Shown here in pieces: positions 1 to 5,914 of a stretch of DNA of 5,914 bases; position 1 is the stretch's first letter, and the number at the start of each line of letters is the position of its first letter. A program made the translations under genes and the position numbers. Under the pieces are notes generated by a model. It was not told the origin of the DNA. It ran no database searches and saw nothing but the letters and a program-made list of their open reading frames with translations. The stretch covers positions 1-5,914 of the forward strand of contig DDKG01000272.1 in the NCBI GenBank assembly GCA_002339265.1, in the 5' to 3' direction. Origin of the DNA: Massilia sp. UBA2604 (GTDB lineage: Bacteria; Pseudomonadota; Gammaproteobacteria; Burkholderiales; Burkholderiaceae_D).

Positions 1-1288
1 GGTCGGGATCGAGGATGCGCTGCTTGTAGTGGTCGAAGTCCTCGAACACCACCGCGCGCCCGCGATGCTGCATCAGGTGTGGCGAGGCGGCCGACGGTTT
101 GAGCACCGCGCCGCGCGGCGCCAGGTTGCCGCGCAGGATGCAGATGCCGCCATCGGCGATCAGCGGATTGTCCAATTGGCGCACCACCTCGTCGTTGTAG
201 ATCGGCGCGTCGACGCAGTTCTCCCATAGCGACTTGCCGTTGACGGTCAATGCGTCCTTGTTCGGAATCAGGCCGCCCTCGCCCAGGCGGCGGATCACCG
301 CCGGCAGGCCGCCGGCATAATAGAACTCTTCCATCAGGTAGCGGCCCGACGGCAGCAGGTCGACCACGGTCGGGGTGCCCTTGCCGATGCGGGTCCAGTC
401 TTCCAGCTCGAGCGGCACGCCGACCCTGCCGGCGATCGCCTTCAGGTGGATCACGGCATTGGTCGAGCCGCCGATCGCCGCATTCACGCGGATGGCGTTC
501 TCGAAATTCTCGCGCTTGAGGATCTTCGAGATGCGCAGGTCTTCATGCACCATCTCGACGATGCGGATGCCCGACATATGGGCCAGCACGTAGCGCCGCG
601 CATCGACCGCGGGGATCGCCGCATTGTGCGGCAGCGAGGTGCCCAGGGCCTCGGCCATGCAGGCCATCGTGGACGCCGTGCCCATGGTGTTGCAGGTGCC
701 GGCCGAACGCGAGTGCCCCGCTTCGGCCGACAGGAATTCGTGCATCGTGATCGCGCCGGCCTTGGCTTGCTCGTGCAGCTGCCAGACGGCGGTGCCGGAG
801 CCGATGTCCTTGCCGTTCAGTTTACCGTTGAGCATCGGGCCGCCGGTGACGACGATGGTCGGCAGGTCGACACTGGCCGCGCCCATCAGCAGGGCCGGCG
901 TGGTCTTGTCGCAGCCGACCAGCAGCACCACGGCGTCCATCGGATTGCCGCGAATGGACTCCTCGACGTCCATCGACGCCAGGTTACGGGTCAGCATGGC
1001 GGTCGGCCGCAGGTTCGATTCGCCGTTCGAGAACACGGGGAATTCGACCGGAAAGCCGCCGGCTTCCAGGATGCCGCGCTTGACGTGTTCGGCCAGCTTG
1101 CGGAAATGGGCATTGCAGGGGGTGAGTTCGGACCAGGTATTGCAGATGCCGATAATCGGCTTGCCCTGGAATTCGTGGTCGGGAATGCCCTGGTTCTTCA
1201 TCCAGCTGCGGTACATGAAGCCATTCTTGTCCTGCGTGCCGAACCATGCCGCGGAGCGCAGCGGCGTCTTTTTCTTTGCTTCGGACAT
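1..1288 (-). CDS. IlvD/Edd-family dehydratase, probable L-arabinonate dehydratase (C-terminus cut by window edge)
   Basis: This cytoplasmic [2Fe-2S] enzyme would convert L-arabinonate to 2-keto-3-deoxy-L-arabinonate in non-phosphorylative pentose breakdown. From the ATG at 1288, 429 codons are readable before the window ends. Family members are about 570-600 residues, so roughly three quarters is present. Visible hallmarks are three cluster cysteines, C58 (TPCN), C126 (GCDKTTP) and C199 (GTCNTMGTAS), plus K128 in the metal-site DK motif, and downstream blocks NAAIPAVDARR, GGSTNAV and RGNLAPRGAVLKPSAASPH. The cysteine spacing fits the L-arabinonate/D-xylonate dehydratase branch as I remember it (Rhizobium leguminosarum enzyme: C59, C127, C200). 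The catalytic serine lies beyond base 1 and cannot be checked. A good Shine-Dalgarno, TAGGAG at 1295-1300, sits 6 nt before the ATG. D-xylonate or another sugar acid remains possible as substrate; the lactonase and GH43 neighbours favour a pentose. Confidence 0.9.
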   Translation of the reverse strand, partial: MSEAKKKTPLRSAAWFGTQDKNGFMYRSWMKNQGIPDHEFQGKPIIGICNTWSELTPCNAHFRKLAEHVKRGILEAGGFPVEFPVFSNGESNLRPTAMLTRNLASMDVEESIRGNPMDAVVLLVGCDKTTPALLMGAASVDLPTIVVTGGPMLNGKLNGKDIGSGTAVWQLHEQAKAGAITMHEFLSAEAGHSRSAGTCNTMGTASTMACMAEALGTSLPHNAAIPAVDARRYVLAHMSGIRIVEMVHEDLRISKILKRENFENAIRVNAAIGGSTNAVIHLKAIAGRVGVPLELEDWTRIGKGTPTVVDLLPSGRYLMEEFYYAGGLPAVIRRLGEGGLIPNKDALTVNGKSLWENCVDAPIYNDEVVRQLDNPLIADGGICILRGNLAPRGAVLKPSAASPHLMQHRGRAVVFEDFDHYKQRILDPD

Positions 1289-1347
1289 GTGTTTCTCCTA
1301 GTTTTTCTTGGCTGAGCGAGGCGTCTTGCCTGGGCTCACGTCTCCTG

Positions 1348-1362
1348 ATTACTGGAAGTAAT
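1348..1362. promoter_or_regulatory. Perfect 15-bp inverted repeat, candidate operator
   Basis: ATTACT-GGA-AGTAAT is a perfect 6-bp inverted repeat with a 3-nt centre. It touches the downstream edge of the candidate -10 box (1361-1366) and would cover the predicted start of the dehydratase transcript, which is where a repressor would act. Arms this short can arise by chance, and no regulator gene is visible in the window to pair with it. Confidence 0.35.
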
Positions 1363-1390
1363 AGTAAAGAGCCGCCAGATAACTTTCCAA
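1361..1390 (-). promoter_or_regulatory. Candidate sigma70-type promoter for the dehydratase gene
   Basis: On the minus strand a -35-like TTGGAA (complement of 1385-1390) and a -10-like TACTAT (complement of 1361-1366) are 18 nt apart, each matching consensus at 4 of 6 positions. Transcription would start near 1354, giving a leader of about 66 nt before the ATG at 1288. The stretch 1340-1430 is clearly richer in A and T than the flanking genes, as expected of a promoter region. The match is only moderate and no start site has been mapped. I found no comparably good promoter for the divergent epoxide hydrolase in the rest of 1289-1490. Confidence 0.4.
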
Positions 1391-1407
1391 TCACTTTTTC
1401 CATAGGA

Positions 1408-1429
1408 TCGATACCGATTTCAGTATCGA
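1408..1429. promoter_or_regulatory. Perfect 7-bp inverted repeat with 8-nt spacer, candidate regulator-binding site
   Basis: TCGATAC at 1408-1414 and GTATCGA at 1423-1429 are exact inverted repeats around an 8-nt spacer. The centre-to-centre arm distance is 15 bp. The element lies about 60 bp upstream of the predicted dehydratase start site, on the epoxide hydrolase side of the divergent region. It could therefore be an activator site for one gene or control both. The responsible regulator family cannot be named from the sequence. Confidence 0.35.
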
Positions 1430-1490
1430 ACGAGGCGAACGCCGCCTGCGTCGTCGCAATGCTAGGCTCGTGGCAAGCCCAACTTCGACC

Positions 1491-2639
1491 ATGCCCATGT
1501 CCAAGGAAATCACCCCATTCCAGCTGTCTATCCCCCAGGCCGACCTCGACGACCTGCAGGCGCGCCTGGCGCGCACCCGCTTTCCGGATCGCGAAACCGT
1601 GGACGACACCAGCCAGGGGCCGCAACTGGCCAGGCTGCGCGCGCTGGTCGAGCACTGGAGCGGCGGCTACGACTGGCGCCGCTGCGAGGCGCTGTTGAAT
1701 GGCCTCGGCCAGCACCGTACGGAAATCGACGGCCTCGGCATCCACTTCCTGCACGTACGTTCGCCCGAACCGGGCGCGCTGCCGCTGCTGATGACGCACG
1801 GCTGGCCGGGATCGGTGCTCGAGTTTCGTCACGTGATTGGGCCGCTGACCGATCCGGTCGCCCACGGCGGCAAGGCGGAAGATGCCTTCCACCTGGTGCT
1901 GCCCACCCTGCCCGGCTTCGGATTCTCGGACCAGCCCACCGACACGGGCTGGAACGTCGAGCGCATCGCCGACGCCTGGATCGAACTGATGCGACGCCTG
2001 GGCTACGAACGCTGGGCCGCGCAGGGCGGCGACTGGGGTTCCTACGTCACCTCGACCATCGGCCACAAGATGCCGGCGGGCCTGGTCGGCATCCACCTGA
2101 ACATGGCGATGTTCGAGCCCACCGACGAAGAACGCGCGGATGCCACGCCGCACGAGCAGAAACTGCTCGACGACGCCCAGCGCTACGACGAGTGCTATTC
2201 GGGCTACAACAAGGTCCAGAGCACGCGCCCGCAGGCGGTCGGCTTCGGCCTGGCCGATTCCCCGGCCGGGCTGGCGGCCTGGATCGATTCGTTCGTGCAG
2301 GACGCGGCGCAGGATGCGGGCGCGCTGGACCTCGATGAACTCATCGACGACATCATGATGTACTGGCTGCCGAACGCCGGGACGAGCGCCGCCCGGCTGT
2401 ACTGGGAAGTGAACAAGGCCATGAAGGACAACGGCGCGCCGCCGCCGGTGCAGCCGGCGCCGGCCGGCATCAGCGCCTTCCCTGATGAACTCGGCAACCT
2501 GTCGCGGCGCTGGGCCGAGAAGCGCTTCGCCAACCTGGTCCACTTCAATGAGCTGGAGCGTGGCGGCCATTTCGCCGCCTGGGAGGCGCCCGAGCTGTTC
2601 GTCGGCGAGTTGCGGACGGCGTTCAGGTCCCTGCGCTAA
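1491..2639 (+). CDS. Epoxide hydrolase, EHN-type alpha/beta hydrolase
   Basis: The predicted cytoplasmic enzyme hydrolyses epoxides to vicinal diols through an alkyl-enzyme ester. It resembles microsomal-type (mEH/juvenile-hormone) epoxide hydrolases. Counting from the ATG at 1491 (382 aa, usual for the bacterial family), an N-terminal EHN domain (about residues 5-95, ITPFQLSIPQADLDDLQARL) precedes the hydrolase fold. Oxyanion motif HGWPGS is at 103-108, nucleophile motif GGDWGS at 179-184 with D181, a probable charge-relay Glu is E333 in FPDEL, and the catalytic His is H360 in GGHFAAWE. The STRPQ and DSPAGLAAWI blocks of the family are also present. The start is uncertain: an in-frame GTG at 1470 and ATGs at 1491 and 1497 are all possible and none has a clear Shine-Dalgarno. 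The EHN homology begins just after the 1497 ATG. Natural substrate unknown. The gene lies opposite to its pentose-pathway neighbours, and its stop overlaps that of the lactonase gene. Confidence 0.9.
   Translation: MPMSKEITPFQLSIPQADLDDLQARLARTRFPDRETVDDTSQGPQLARLRALVEHWSGGYDWRRCEALLNGLGQHRTEIDGLGIHFLHVRSPEPGALPLLMTHGWPGSVLEFRHVIGPLTDPVAHGGKAEDAFHLVLPTLPGFGFSDQPTDTGWNVERIADAWIELMRRLGYERWAAQGGDWGSYVTSTIGHKMPAGLVGIHLNMAMFEPTDEERADATPHEQKLLDDAQRYDECYSGYNKVQSTRPQAVGFGLADSPAGLAAWIDSFVQDAAQDAGALDLDELIDDIMMYWLPNAGTSAARLYWEVNKAMKDNGAPPPVQPAPAGISAFPDELGNLSRRWAEKRFANLVHFNELERGGHFAAWEAPELFVGELRTAFRSLR
2636..2639. other. 4-bp overlap of convergent stop codons
   Basis: The bases CTAA hold the epoxide hydrolase stop (TAA, 2637-2639, plus strand) and the lactonase stop (TAG, complement of 2636-2638, minus strand). 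No intergenic space exists for a conventional terminator, and I see no stem-loop followed by a T run in the last 150 bases of either gene. Each transcript must therefore end inside, or run antisense through, the opposite gene unless Rho acts. Confidence 0.9.
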
Positions 2640-3526
2640 CCCGCGGGCACGTGCAGGAAGCGCGTCTCGGGAAGGCCGTGCACGTCCAGGGACTGGTGGA
2701 ATACCGCGCCGGATAAAGGCGCTGCTTCACGGTCCCCGGTCGTCATGCCAACATGGGCACTGGTGACGAACAGTGTCGACAAGCCTGGCCCGCCGAACGC
2801 CGGGCAGCTCGGCTGCGCCGCGGCGAGCGACACCACCCGATCGAGCCTGCCGTCCGGCGCGAAACGCATCACCTGCCCCGCGCCCCAGCGCGTGCTCCAC
2901 AGATAGCCTTGCGCATCGACCGTCGATCCATCCGGCTCGCCCGGCGCGGCATCCGTTGCGACGAAGGTGTGCACCCGCCCGACTTCCGCGCTGCAGGGAT
3001 TGTAGTCGGCATACAGGATGGCCTTCTCTTGCGAGTCGGCGAAATACATGCGGCGGCCGTCGGGGCTGAAGCAAATGCTGTTGGCGATCGCCGCCTCCGG
3101 CAATGGCAGGCGCTCAAGCGACAGGTCGAGGTTCAGGCGATAGAAGCCGCCCACGGCGCGCTTCGGGTTCTCGTCCTGGTTGAACATCCCGAACACGAAG
3201 CGCCCCTGGCGGTCGCAGCGTCCGTCGTTCAGGCGCGTCGACGGATTATCCGCTTCCACCGCGCAAATGCGTGTCACCTTGCCGGTCGAGAAAGTGAAGA
3301 AGGCCAGGCCGGAGGCGAGCCCCAGCAGCAGGCGGTCGTCGCTGCCGGTGAGCGCGAAGCTGCACAGGCGCTCGGGCATCGTCCAGCTGACGGTGCGTCC
3401 GGTCGACGGCGAATGCGACCACAGGGTAGCGGCCGGGATGTCGGTCCACAGCAGCCGGCCCGTGCGCTCACACCACAGCACGCATTCGCCGAGCTCGTGC
3501 CCGGCGTCGAGCAGCACCTCCATCAT
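2636..3526 (-). CDS. SMP-30/gluconolactonase-family sugar lactonase, probable L-arabinolactonase
   Basis: The product would open a pentono-1,4-lactone to the free acid, the step before the dehydratase at 1-1288. It is a 296-residue protein, the usual length for these six-bladed beta-propellers, with no signal peptide, so cytoplasmic. The divalent-metal ligands expected from human SMP30 (E18, N154, D204) align by motif with E14 (LGEC), N149 (IANS) and D199 (EPDG). Substrate-contact residues matching R101/N103 appear as R98/N100 in STRLNDGRCDRQGRFVFG. The start forms an ATGA overlap with the stop of galM, which points to translational coupling; a second ATG at 3523 is also possible. GGAG lies 8 nt before the first ATG. 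The reading frame stays open far upstream into galM, but that extension is galM sequence in the wrong frame. Xylonolactonase or gluconolactonase activity cannot be excluded. Confidence 0.87.
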   Translation of the reverse strand: MMEVLLDAGHELGECVLWCERTGRLLWTDIPAATLWSHSPSTGRTVSWTMPERLCSFALTGSDDRLLLGLASGLAFFTFSTGKVTRICAVEADNPSTRLNDGRCDRQGRFVFGMFNQDENPKRAVGGFYRLNLDLSLERLPLPEAAIANSICFSPDGRRMYFADSQEKAILYADYNPCSAEVGRVHTFVATDAAPGEPDGSTVDAQGYLWSTRWGAGQVMRFAPDGRLDRVVSLAAAQPSCPAFGGPGLSTLFVTSAHVGMTTGDREAAPLSGAVFHQSLDVHGLPETRFLHVPAG

Positions 3527-4578
3527 GCGTCCGGCTCCACCAGGAACCTGAAGCGCGACTCGGTCTGGTACACCTGGCCCGGACGCAGGATCACGTTCGG
3601 GAATGACGGCTGGTTCGGCGAATCCGGGAAATGCTGGGGCTCCAGGCACAAGCCGCTGCGGTGCTGGTAACTCTTGCCCTTGCCCGCGAGCGAACCGTCG
3701 AGGAAGTTCCCGCTGTAGAACTGCACGCCCGGCTCCTCGGTCCAGAGTTCCAGCACGCGGCCCGATGCCGGGTCGCACACGCGCGCGGCGCGGCTCAATG
3801 CCTTGCCCTGCGGCTTGTTGAGTACGAAGTTGTGATCGTAGCCGCCGCCATGGCGCAGCTGCTTGTCCGGCTGGCCGATGCGCTCGCCGATCGCGCGCGG
3901 CATGCGGAAGTCGAACGGCGTGCCCGTCACCGGCGTCAGTTCGCCGGTCGGGATCGATCCGGCGTCGATGGCCACGAAGGCGTCGGCATCGATGCTCAGC
4001 ACGTGGCCGAGGATATCGCCGTCGCCGGCCAGGTTGAAATAGCTGTGCTGTGTCAGGTTGACCGGCGTCGCCTTGTCGGTGACGGCGTGGAAGGACACCA
4101 CCAGCTCGTTGTCGTCCGTGAGCGTGTAGGTGACGGTCGTATCGAGATTGCCGGGATAGCCCATCTCGCCATCGGCGCTGCGGTACTGCAGGCGCAGGCT
4201 GTCGCCGTCGACCGTGGCGCTCCATTTGACGCGGTCGAAGCCATCCGGCCCGCCGTGCAGGTGGTTGTCGCCGTTATTCACCGGCAGCCGGTATTCGTGG
4301 CCGTCGAGCGTGAAGCGGCCCTGCGCGATGCGGTTGCCGTAGCGGCCGATCAGCGCGCCCAGGTAGGGACTGGTCGTGCGGTAGGGTTCGAGTGTGTCGA
4401 AGCCGAGCACCACGTCGGCGAACTTGCCGTCGCGATCGGGCGCATGCAGCTCGGTGATGACGCCGCCATAGTCGATGATCTTCGCCACCATGCCCGTGGC
4501 ATTGGTCAGCGTGAACTGGGTGATGGCCCTGCCGTCGGGCAGCTGGCCGAATGGCGCTTGCGTGATACCGGTTTGCAC
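3523..4578 (-). CDS. galM: Aldose 1-epimerase (mutarotase)
   Basis: The enzyme interconverts alpha and beta anomers of aldoses. L-arabinopyranose shares its ring configuration with D-galactose, so a GalM-type enzyme fits a pentose cluster and could supply the anomer used by a sugar dehydrogenase. With the GTG start at 4578 the protein is 351 residues, typical of the family. Catalytic-site motifs are visible: H108 in NHLHGG, H178 in NLTQHSYFNL, D248 in YDHNF and E313 in CLEPQHFPDSPN, plus the substrate-binding GRYGNRI at 78-84. I chose the GTG because it follows GAGGA by 10 nt and because the preceding 23 codons, back to an ATG at 4647, overlap the GH43 coding region and show no family similarity. 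There is no signal peptide. The stop overlaps the lactonase start by 4 nt, and the GH43 stop is 25 nt upstream. The family call is firm; the preferred sugar is inferred. Confidence 0.92.
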   Translation of the reverse strand: MQTGITQAPFGQLPDGRAITQFTLTNATGMVAKIIDYGGVITELHAPDRDGKFADVVLGFDTLEPYRTTSPYLGALIGRYGNRIAQGRFTLDGHEYRLPVNNGDNHLHGGPDGFDRVKWSATVDGDSLRLQYRSADGEMGYPGNLDTTVTYTLTDDNELVVSFHAVTDKATPVNLTQHSYFNLAGDGDILGHVLSIDADAFVAIDAGSIPTGELTPVTGTPFDFRMPRAIGERIGQPDKQLRHGGGYDHNFVLNKPQGKALSRAARVCDPASGRVLELWTEEPGVQFYSGNFLDGSLAGKGKSYQHRSGLCLEPQHFPDSPNQPSFPNVILRPGQVYQTESRFRFLVEPDA

Positions 4579-4588
4579 GTTGGTCGAA

Positions 4589-4593
4589 TCCTC
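4589..4593 (-). promoter_or_regulatory. Ribosome binding site that decides the galM start
   Basis: GAGGA on the minus strand lies in the 25-nt gap between the GH43 stop (4604) and the GTG at 4578, with 10 nt to the start codon. This supports the GTG over the ATG at 4647, which would overlap GH43 by 44 nt. An in-frame GTG at 4602 lies upstream of this site, so it cannot use it. Confidence 0.6.
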
Positions 4594-4603
4594 AATCAGC
4601 ACA

Positions 4604-5554
4604 TCAATAAGTGGACGGGCGGCCGAATACTGGCATGCCCTCTTCATCCCAGCGCAGCGGCTTCACGAAGGTGTGGCGGTCCGGATTCCAGAGCGGATCG
4701 CCGACGATCTCGGTATAGGTGCGCGCATGATAGACCAGCATGACGGTGTCGTCGTCTTCGGCATAGGTGAAGCTGTTGTGGCCCGGGCCATAGACGCCGT
4801 GATCGTAGCACGTACGCAAAACGGGCTGCGCCGACTTGGTCCATGACGCCGGGTCGAGCAGGTCGGCGTCCTCGTCGGCCCACAACAGGCCCATCGCGTA
4901 ATTGTGGTCGGTGGCGCTGGCCGAGTAGCTGATGAAGATCTTGCCGTTGCGGCGCAACACCGACGGGCCTTCGTTGACCCAGAAGCCGATGGTTTCCCAG
5001 TCATGTTCGGGCTTGCTGAGCAGGATTGGCTCGCCCTCGATCTGCCACGGCGTCTTCATCGGGGCGATGTACAGGTTCGAATTGCCCTCGATCTCGTAGT
5101 CTTTCTGCGCCCAAAGGTAGTACAGCCGGCCCTTGTGGGTGAAGGTGGTGGCGTCCAGGCAGAAGCTGTCGATGCCGGTGTCGACCTGCCCCATGAATTC
5201 CCACTCGCCATCGAGCGGGTTGGCGTTGGTGTTGCGGATCGCGTACATGCGGTGCTGGAACAGCTTGTGCTTGATCTCGCGACTAGGAGCGGCGGCGAAG
5301 TAGACGTACCAGGCGCCCTCGTTGAAATGCAGCTCGGGCGCCCACACCAGTTCGGAGTACGGACCGGTGTCGGGTTTGATCCAGGCATCGACCGTCGGCG
5401 CGTTAGCCAGGCCTGCGATGGTGGTCGCCCGGCGCAGTTCGATGCGGTCGTACAGCGGGACCGAGGCGGTGAAGTAGTAGTAGCCGTCCGTGTGCTTGTA
5501 GATATAGGGATCGGCGCGTTGTTCGATCAGGGGTTTGAGGATCGTCTCTTGCAT
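4604..5554 (-). CDS. GH43 glycoside hydrolase, probable intracellular alpha-L-arabinofuranosidase
   Basis: The protein is a single-domain five-bladed beta-propeller of 316 residues, with no signal peptide or extra binding module, so it probably acts in the cytoplasm on imported oligosaccharides. The three acidic GH43 catalytic residues are recognisable: D15 as general base in QRADPYIYKH, D134 as pKa modulator in CLDATTF, and E195 as general acid in WVNEGPSVL. H259 in GPGHNSF matches the conserved active-centre histidine. The N-terminal block with DGYYYFTASVP and YDRIELRRA resembles exo-acting arabinofuranosidases, but GH43 also contains beta-xylosidases, so the substrate is inferred partly from the neighbouring lactonase and dehydratase. 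I assign no subfamily. The ATG at 5554 lies 20 nt after the transporter stop with only a weak GAG as ribosome site, so translation may depend on the upstream gene. A longer open frame reaching upstream is out-of-frame transporter sequence. Confidence 0.88.
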   Translation of the reverse strand: MQETILKPLIEQRADPYIYKHTDGYYYFTASVPLYDRIELRRATTIAGLANAPTVDAWIKPDTGPYSELVWAPELHFNEGAWYVYFAAAPSREIKHKLFQHRMYAIRNTNANPLDGEWEFMGQVDTGIDSFCLDATTFTHKGRLYYLWAQKDYEIEGNSNLYIAPMKTPWQIEGEPILLSKPEHDWETIGFWVNEGPSVLRRNGKIFISYSASATDHNYAMGLLWADEDADLLDPASWTKSAQPVLRTCYDHGVYGPGHNSFTYAEDDDTVMLVYHARTYTEIVGDPLWNPDRHTFVKPLRWDEEGMPVFGRPSTY

Positions 5555-5574
5555 GGGATGTCTCGTGTCGTGGT

Positions 5575-5914
5575 TCAGGTGGTCGCGTAGCCCTGCGCGC
5601 GCATGTCTTCCTTGACGGTGCTGTAATAATCGTCGCTGATCCGGTACTTGAACATCAGGAGCCCCATCAAAAAGTGGAAGAAGCCCGGAATCACCGACAG
5701 CATCAGCGCAATGCCCTGCAGCGCCAGCGCCGATTGCTCCTGGTTCGGCTGGTACTGGAAGACGTCGAGCAGCACGCCCACCAGGCCGCCGGCGATGGCC
5801 ATGCCGGCCTTCTGGCACACCGAGATCCCGCCGAAGGCGAAGCCCGAAACCCGCTTGCCGGTCTTGACCTGGCCATAGTCGATGGTCTCGGCAATCGCCG
5901 ACCAGAACACCGGC
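5575..5914 (-). CDS. GPH-family sugar:cation symporter (MelB/XynT-like), C-terminal 112 residues only
   Basis: This is the 3' end of an inner-membrane secondary transporter of the glycoside-pentoside-hexuronide family within the major facilitator superfamily. The family usually has 450-500 residues and 12 helices, so about a quarter is seen. The visible part opens with AETIDYGQVKTGKRVSG, the family's characteristic (A)xTxDYGxxKTGxR loop. The last two hydrophobic helices follow, roughly residues 22-50 and 62-88 of the fragment, and then a charged cytoplasmic tail. The start lies beyond 5914; the GTG at 5910 is an internal valine codon. Position 20 nt upstream of the GH43 gene suggests it imports the oligosaccharide that GH43 cleaves, or free pentose. 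The exact substrate and coupling ion cannot be read from this fragment. Confidence 0.88.
   Translation of the reverse strand, partial: PVFWSAIAETIDYGQVKTGKRVSGFAFGGISVCQKAGMAIAGGLVGVLLDVFQYQPNQEQSALALQGIALMLSVIPGFFHFLMGLLMFKYRISDDYYSTVKEDMRAQGYATT

Noticed and set aside
446..1315. A 289-codon plus-strand open frame opposite the dehydratase
   Set aside because: It is antisense to a strongly conserved enzyme, is low in complexity and rich in His, Arg and Gly, and has no recognisable family or ribosome site.
1300..1400. Possible leader peptide starting with MEKVIGK ahead of the dehydratase, suggesting attenuation
   Set aside because: Its ATG lies upstream of the candidate -35 box, so it would not be on that transcript, and the frame runs on into the dehydratase out of frame. 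No alternative hairpins or T run were seen.
984..2570. A 528-codon open frame on the minus strand spanning the antisense of the epoxide hydrolase and the start of the dehydratase gene
   Set aside because: It runs out of frame through the dehydratase and antisense to a gene with intact catalytic motifs. Its translation is rich in Arg, Ala, Gly and Val without recognisable domains, a usual by-product of high GC codon use.
2640..2700. Short palindromes such as GCACGTGC near the end of the lactonase gene as a terminator
   Set aside because: They lie inside the coding sequence, are only 8 bp with no loop and have no T run on either strand.
3527..4225. Upstream extension of the lactonase frame into the galM region
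   Set aside because: The extra residues are galM sequence read in the wrong frame and look nothing like the SMP-30 family. The ATGA junction gives a natural start and normal length.
4579..4647. Longer galM start at the ATG at 4647
   Set aside because: The added 23 residues overlap GH43, lack family similarity and have no ribosome site, whereas GAGGA precedes the GTG at 4578.
3631..4743. A 370-codon plus-strand open frame opposite galM
   Set aside because: It is antisense to a clear aldose epimerase and rich in Val, Ala and Arg with no domain; it is best explained as a codon-bias shadow.

Overview
The window comes from a high-GC proteobacterium. The codon use is strongly GC-biased, and the protein set resembles that of soil and plant-associated beta-proteobacteria such as the Massilia/Duganella group. 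That placement is inference from sequence character, not a database match. The window holds six protein-coding genes packed almost end to end. Two of them run off the edges. I see no RNA genes, CRISPR arrays or mobile elements.

Region by region:
- 1-1288, minus strand: most of an IlvD/Edd-family sugar-acid dehydratase that looks like L-arabinonate dehydratase. Its C-terminus lies beyond base 1.
- 1289-1490: the only intergenic region of any size. It is AT-richer than its surroundings, with a candidate promoter for the dehydratase and two perfect inverted repeats that could be operators.
- 1491-2639, plus strand: an EHN-type epoxide hydrolase (alpha/beta hydrolase fold).
- 2636-5914, minus strand: a tight four-gene transcription unit. 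In transcription order it encodes the C-terminal end of a GPH-family sugar:cation symporter, a cytoplasmic GH43 arabinosidase or xylosidase, an aldose 1-epimerase (GalM), and an SMP-30/gluconolactonase-family sugar lactonase. Gaps are 20 nt, 25 nt and a 4-nt ATGA overlap.

The five minus-strand genes form a coherent pathway. Pentose-containing oligosaccharides would be imported by the symporter, cut inside the cell by the GH43 enzyme, and the pentose mutarotated by GalM. After oxidation by a dehydrogenase not in this window, the aldonolactone would be opened by the lactonase and the pentonate dehydrated by the IlvD/Edd enzyme. This is the early part of the non-phosphorylative (Weimberg-type) route for L-arabinose, or less likely D-xylose.

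The odd member is the epoxide hydrolase. It sits in the opposite orientation between the lactonase and the dehydratase, so it is convergent with one and divergent from the other. Its stop codon overlaps the lactonase stop. Nothing here convincingly amounts to a new type of system. The main points of interest are the embedded epoxide hydrolase, the overlapping convergent stops and the paired palindromes in the divergent promoter region.
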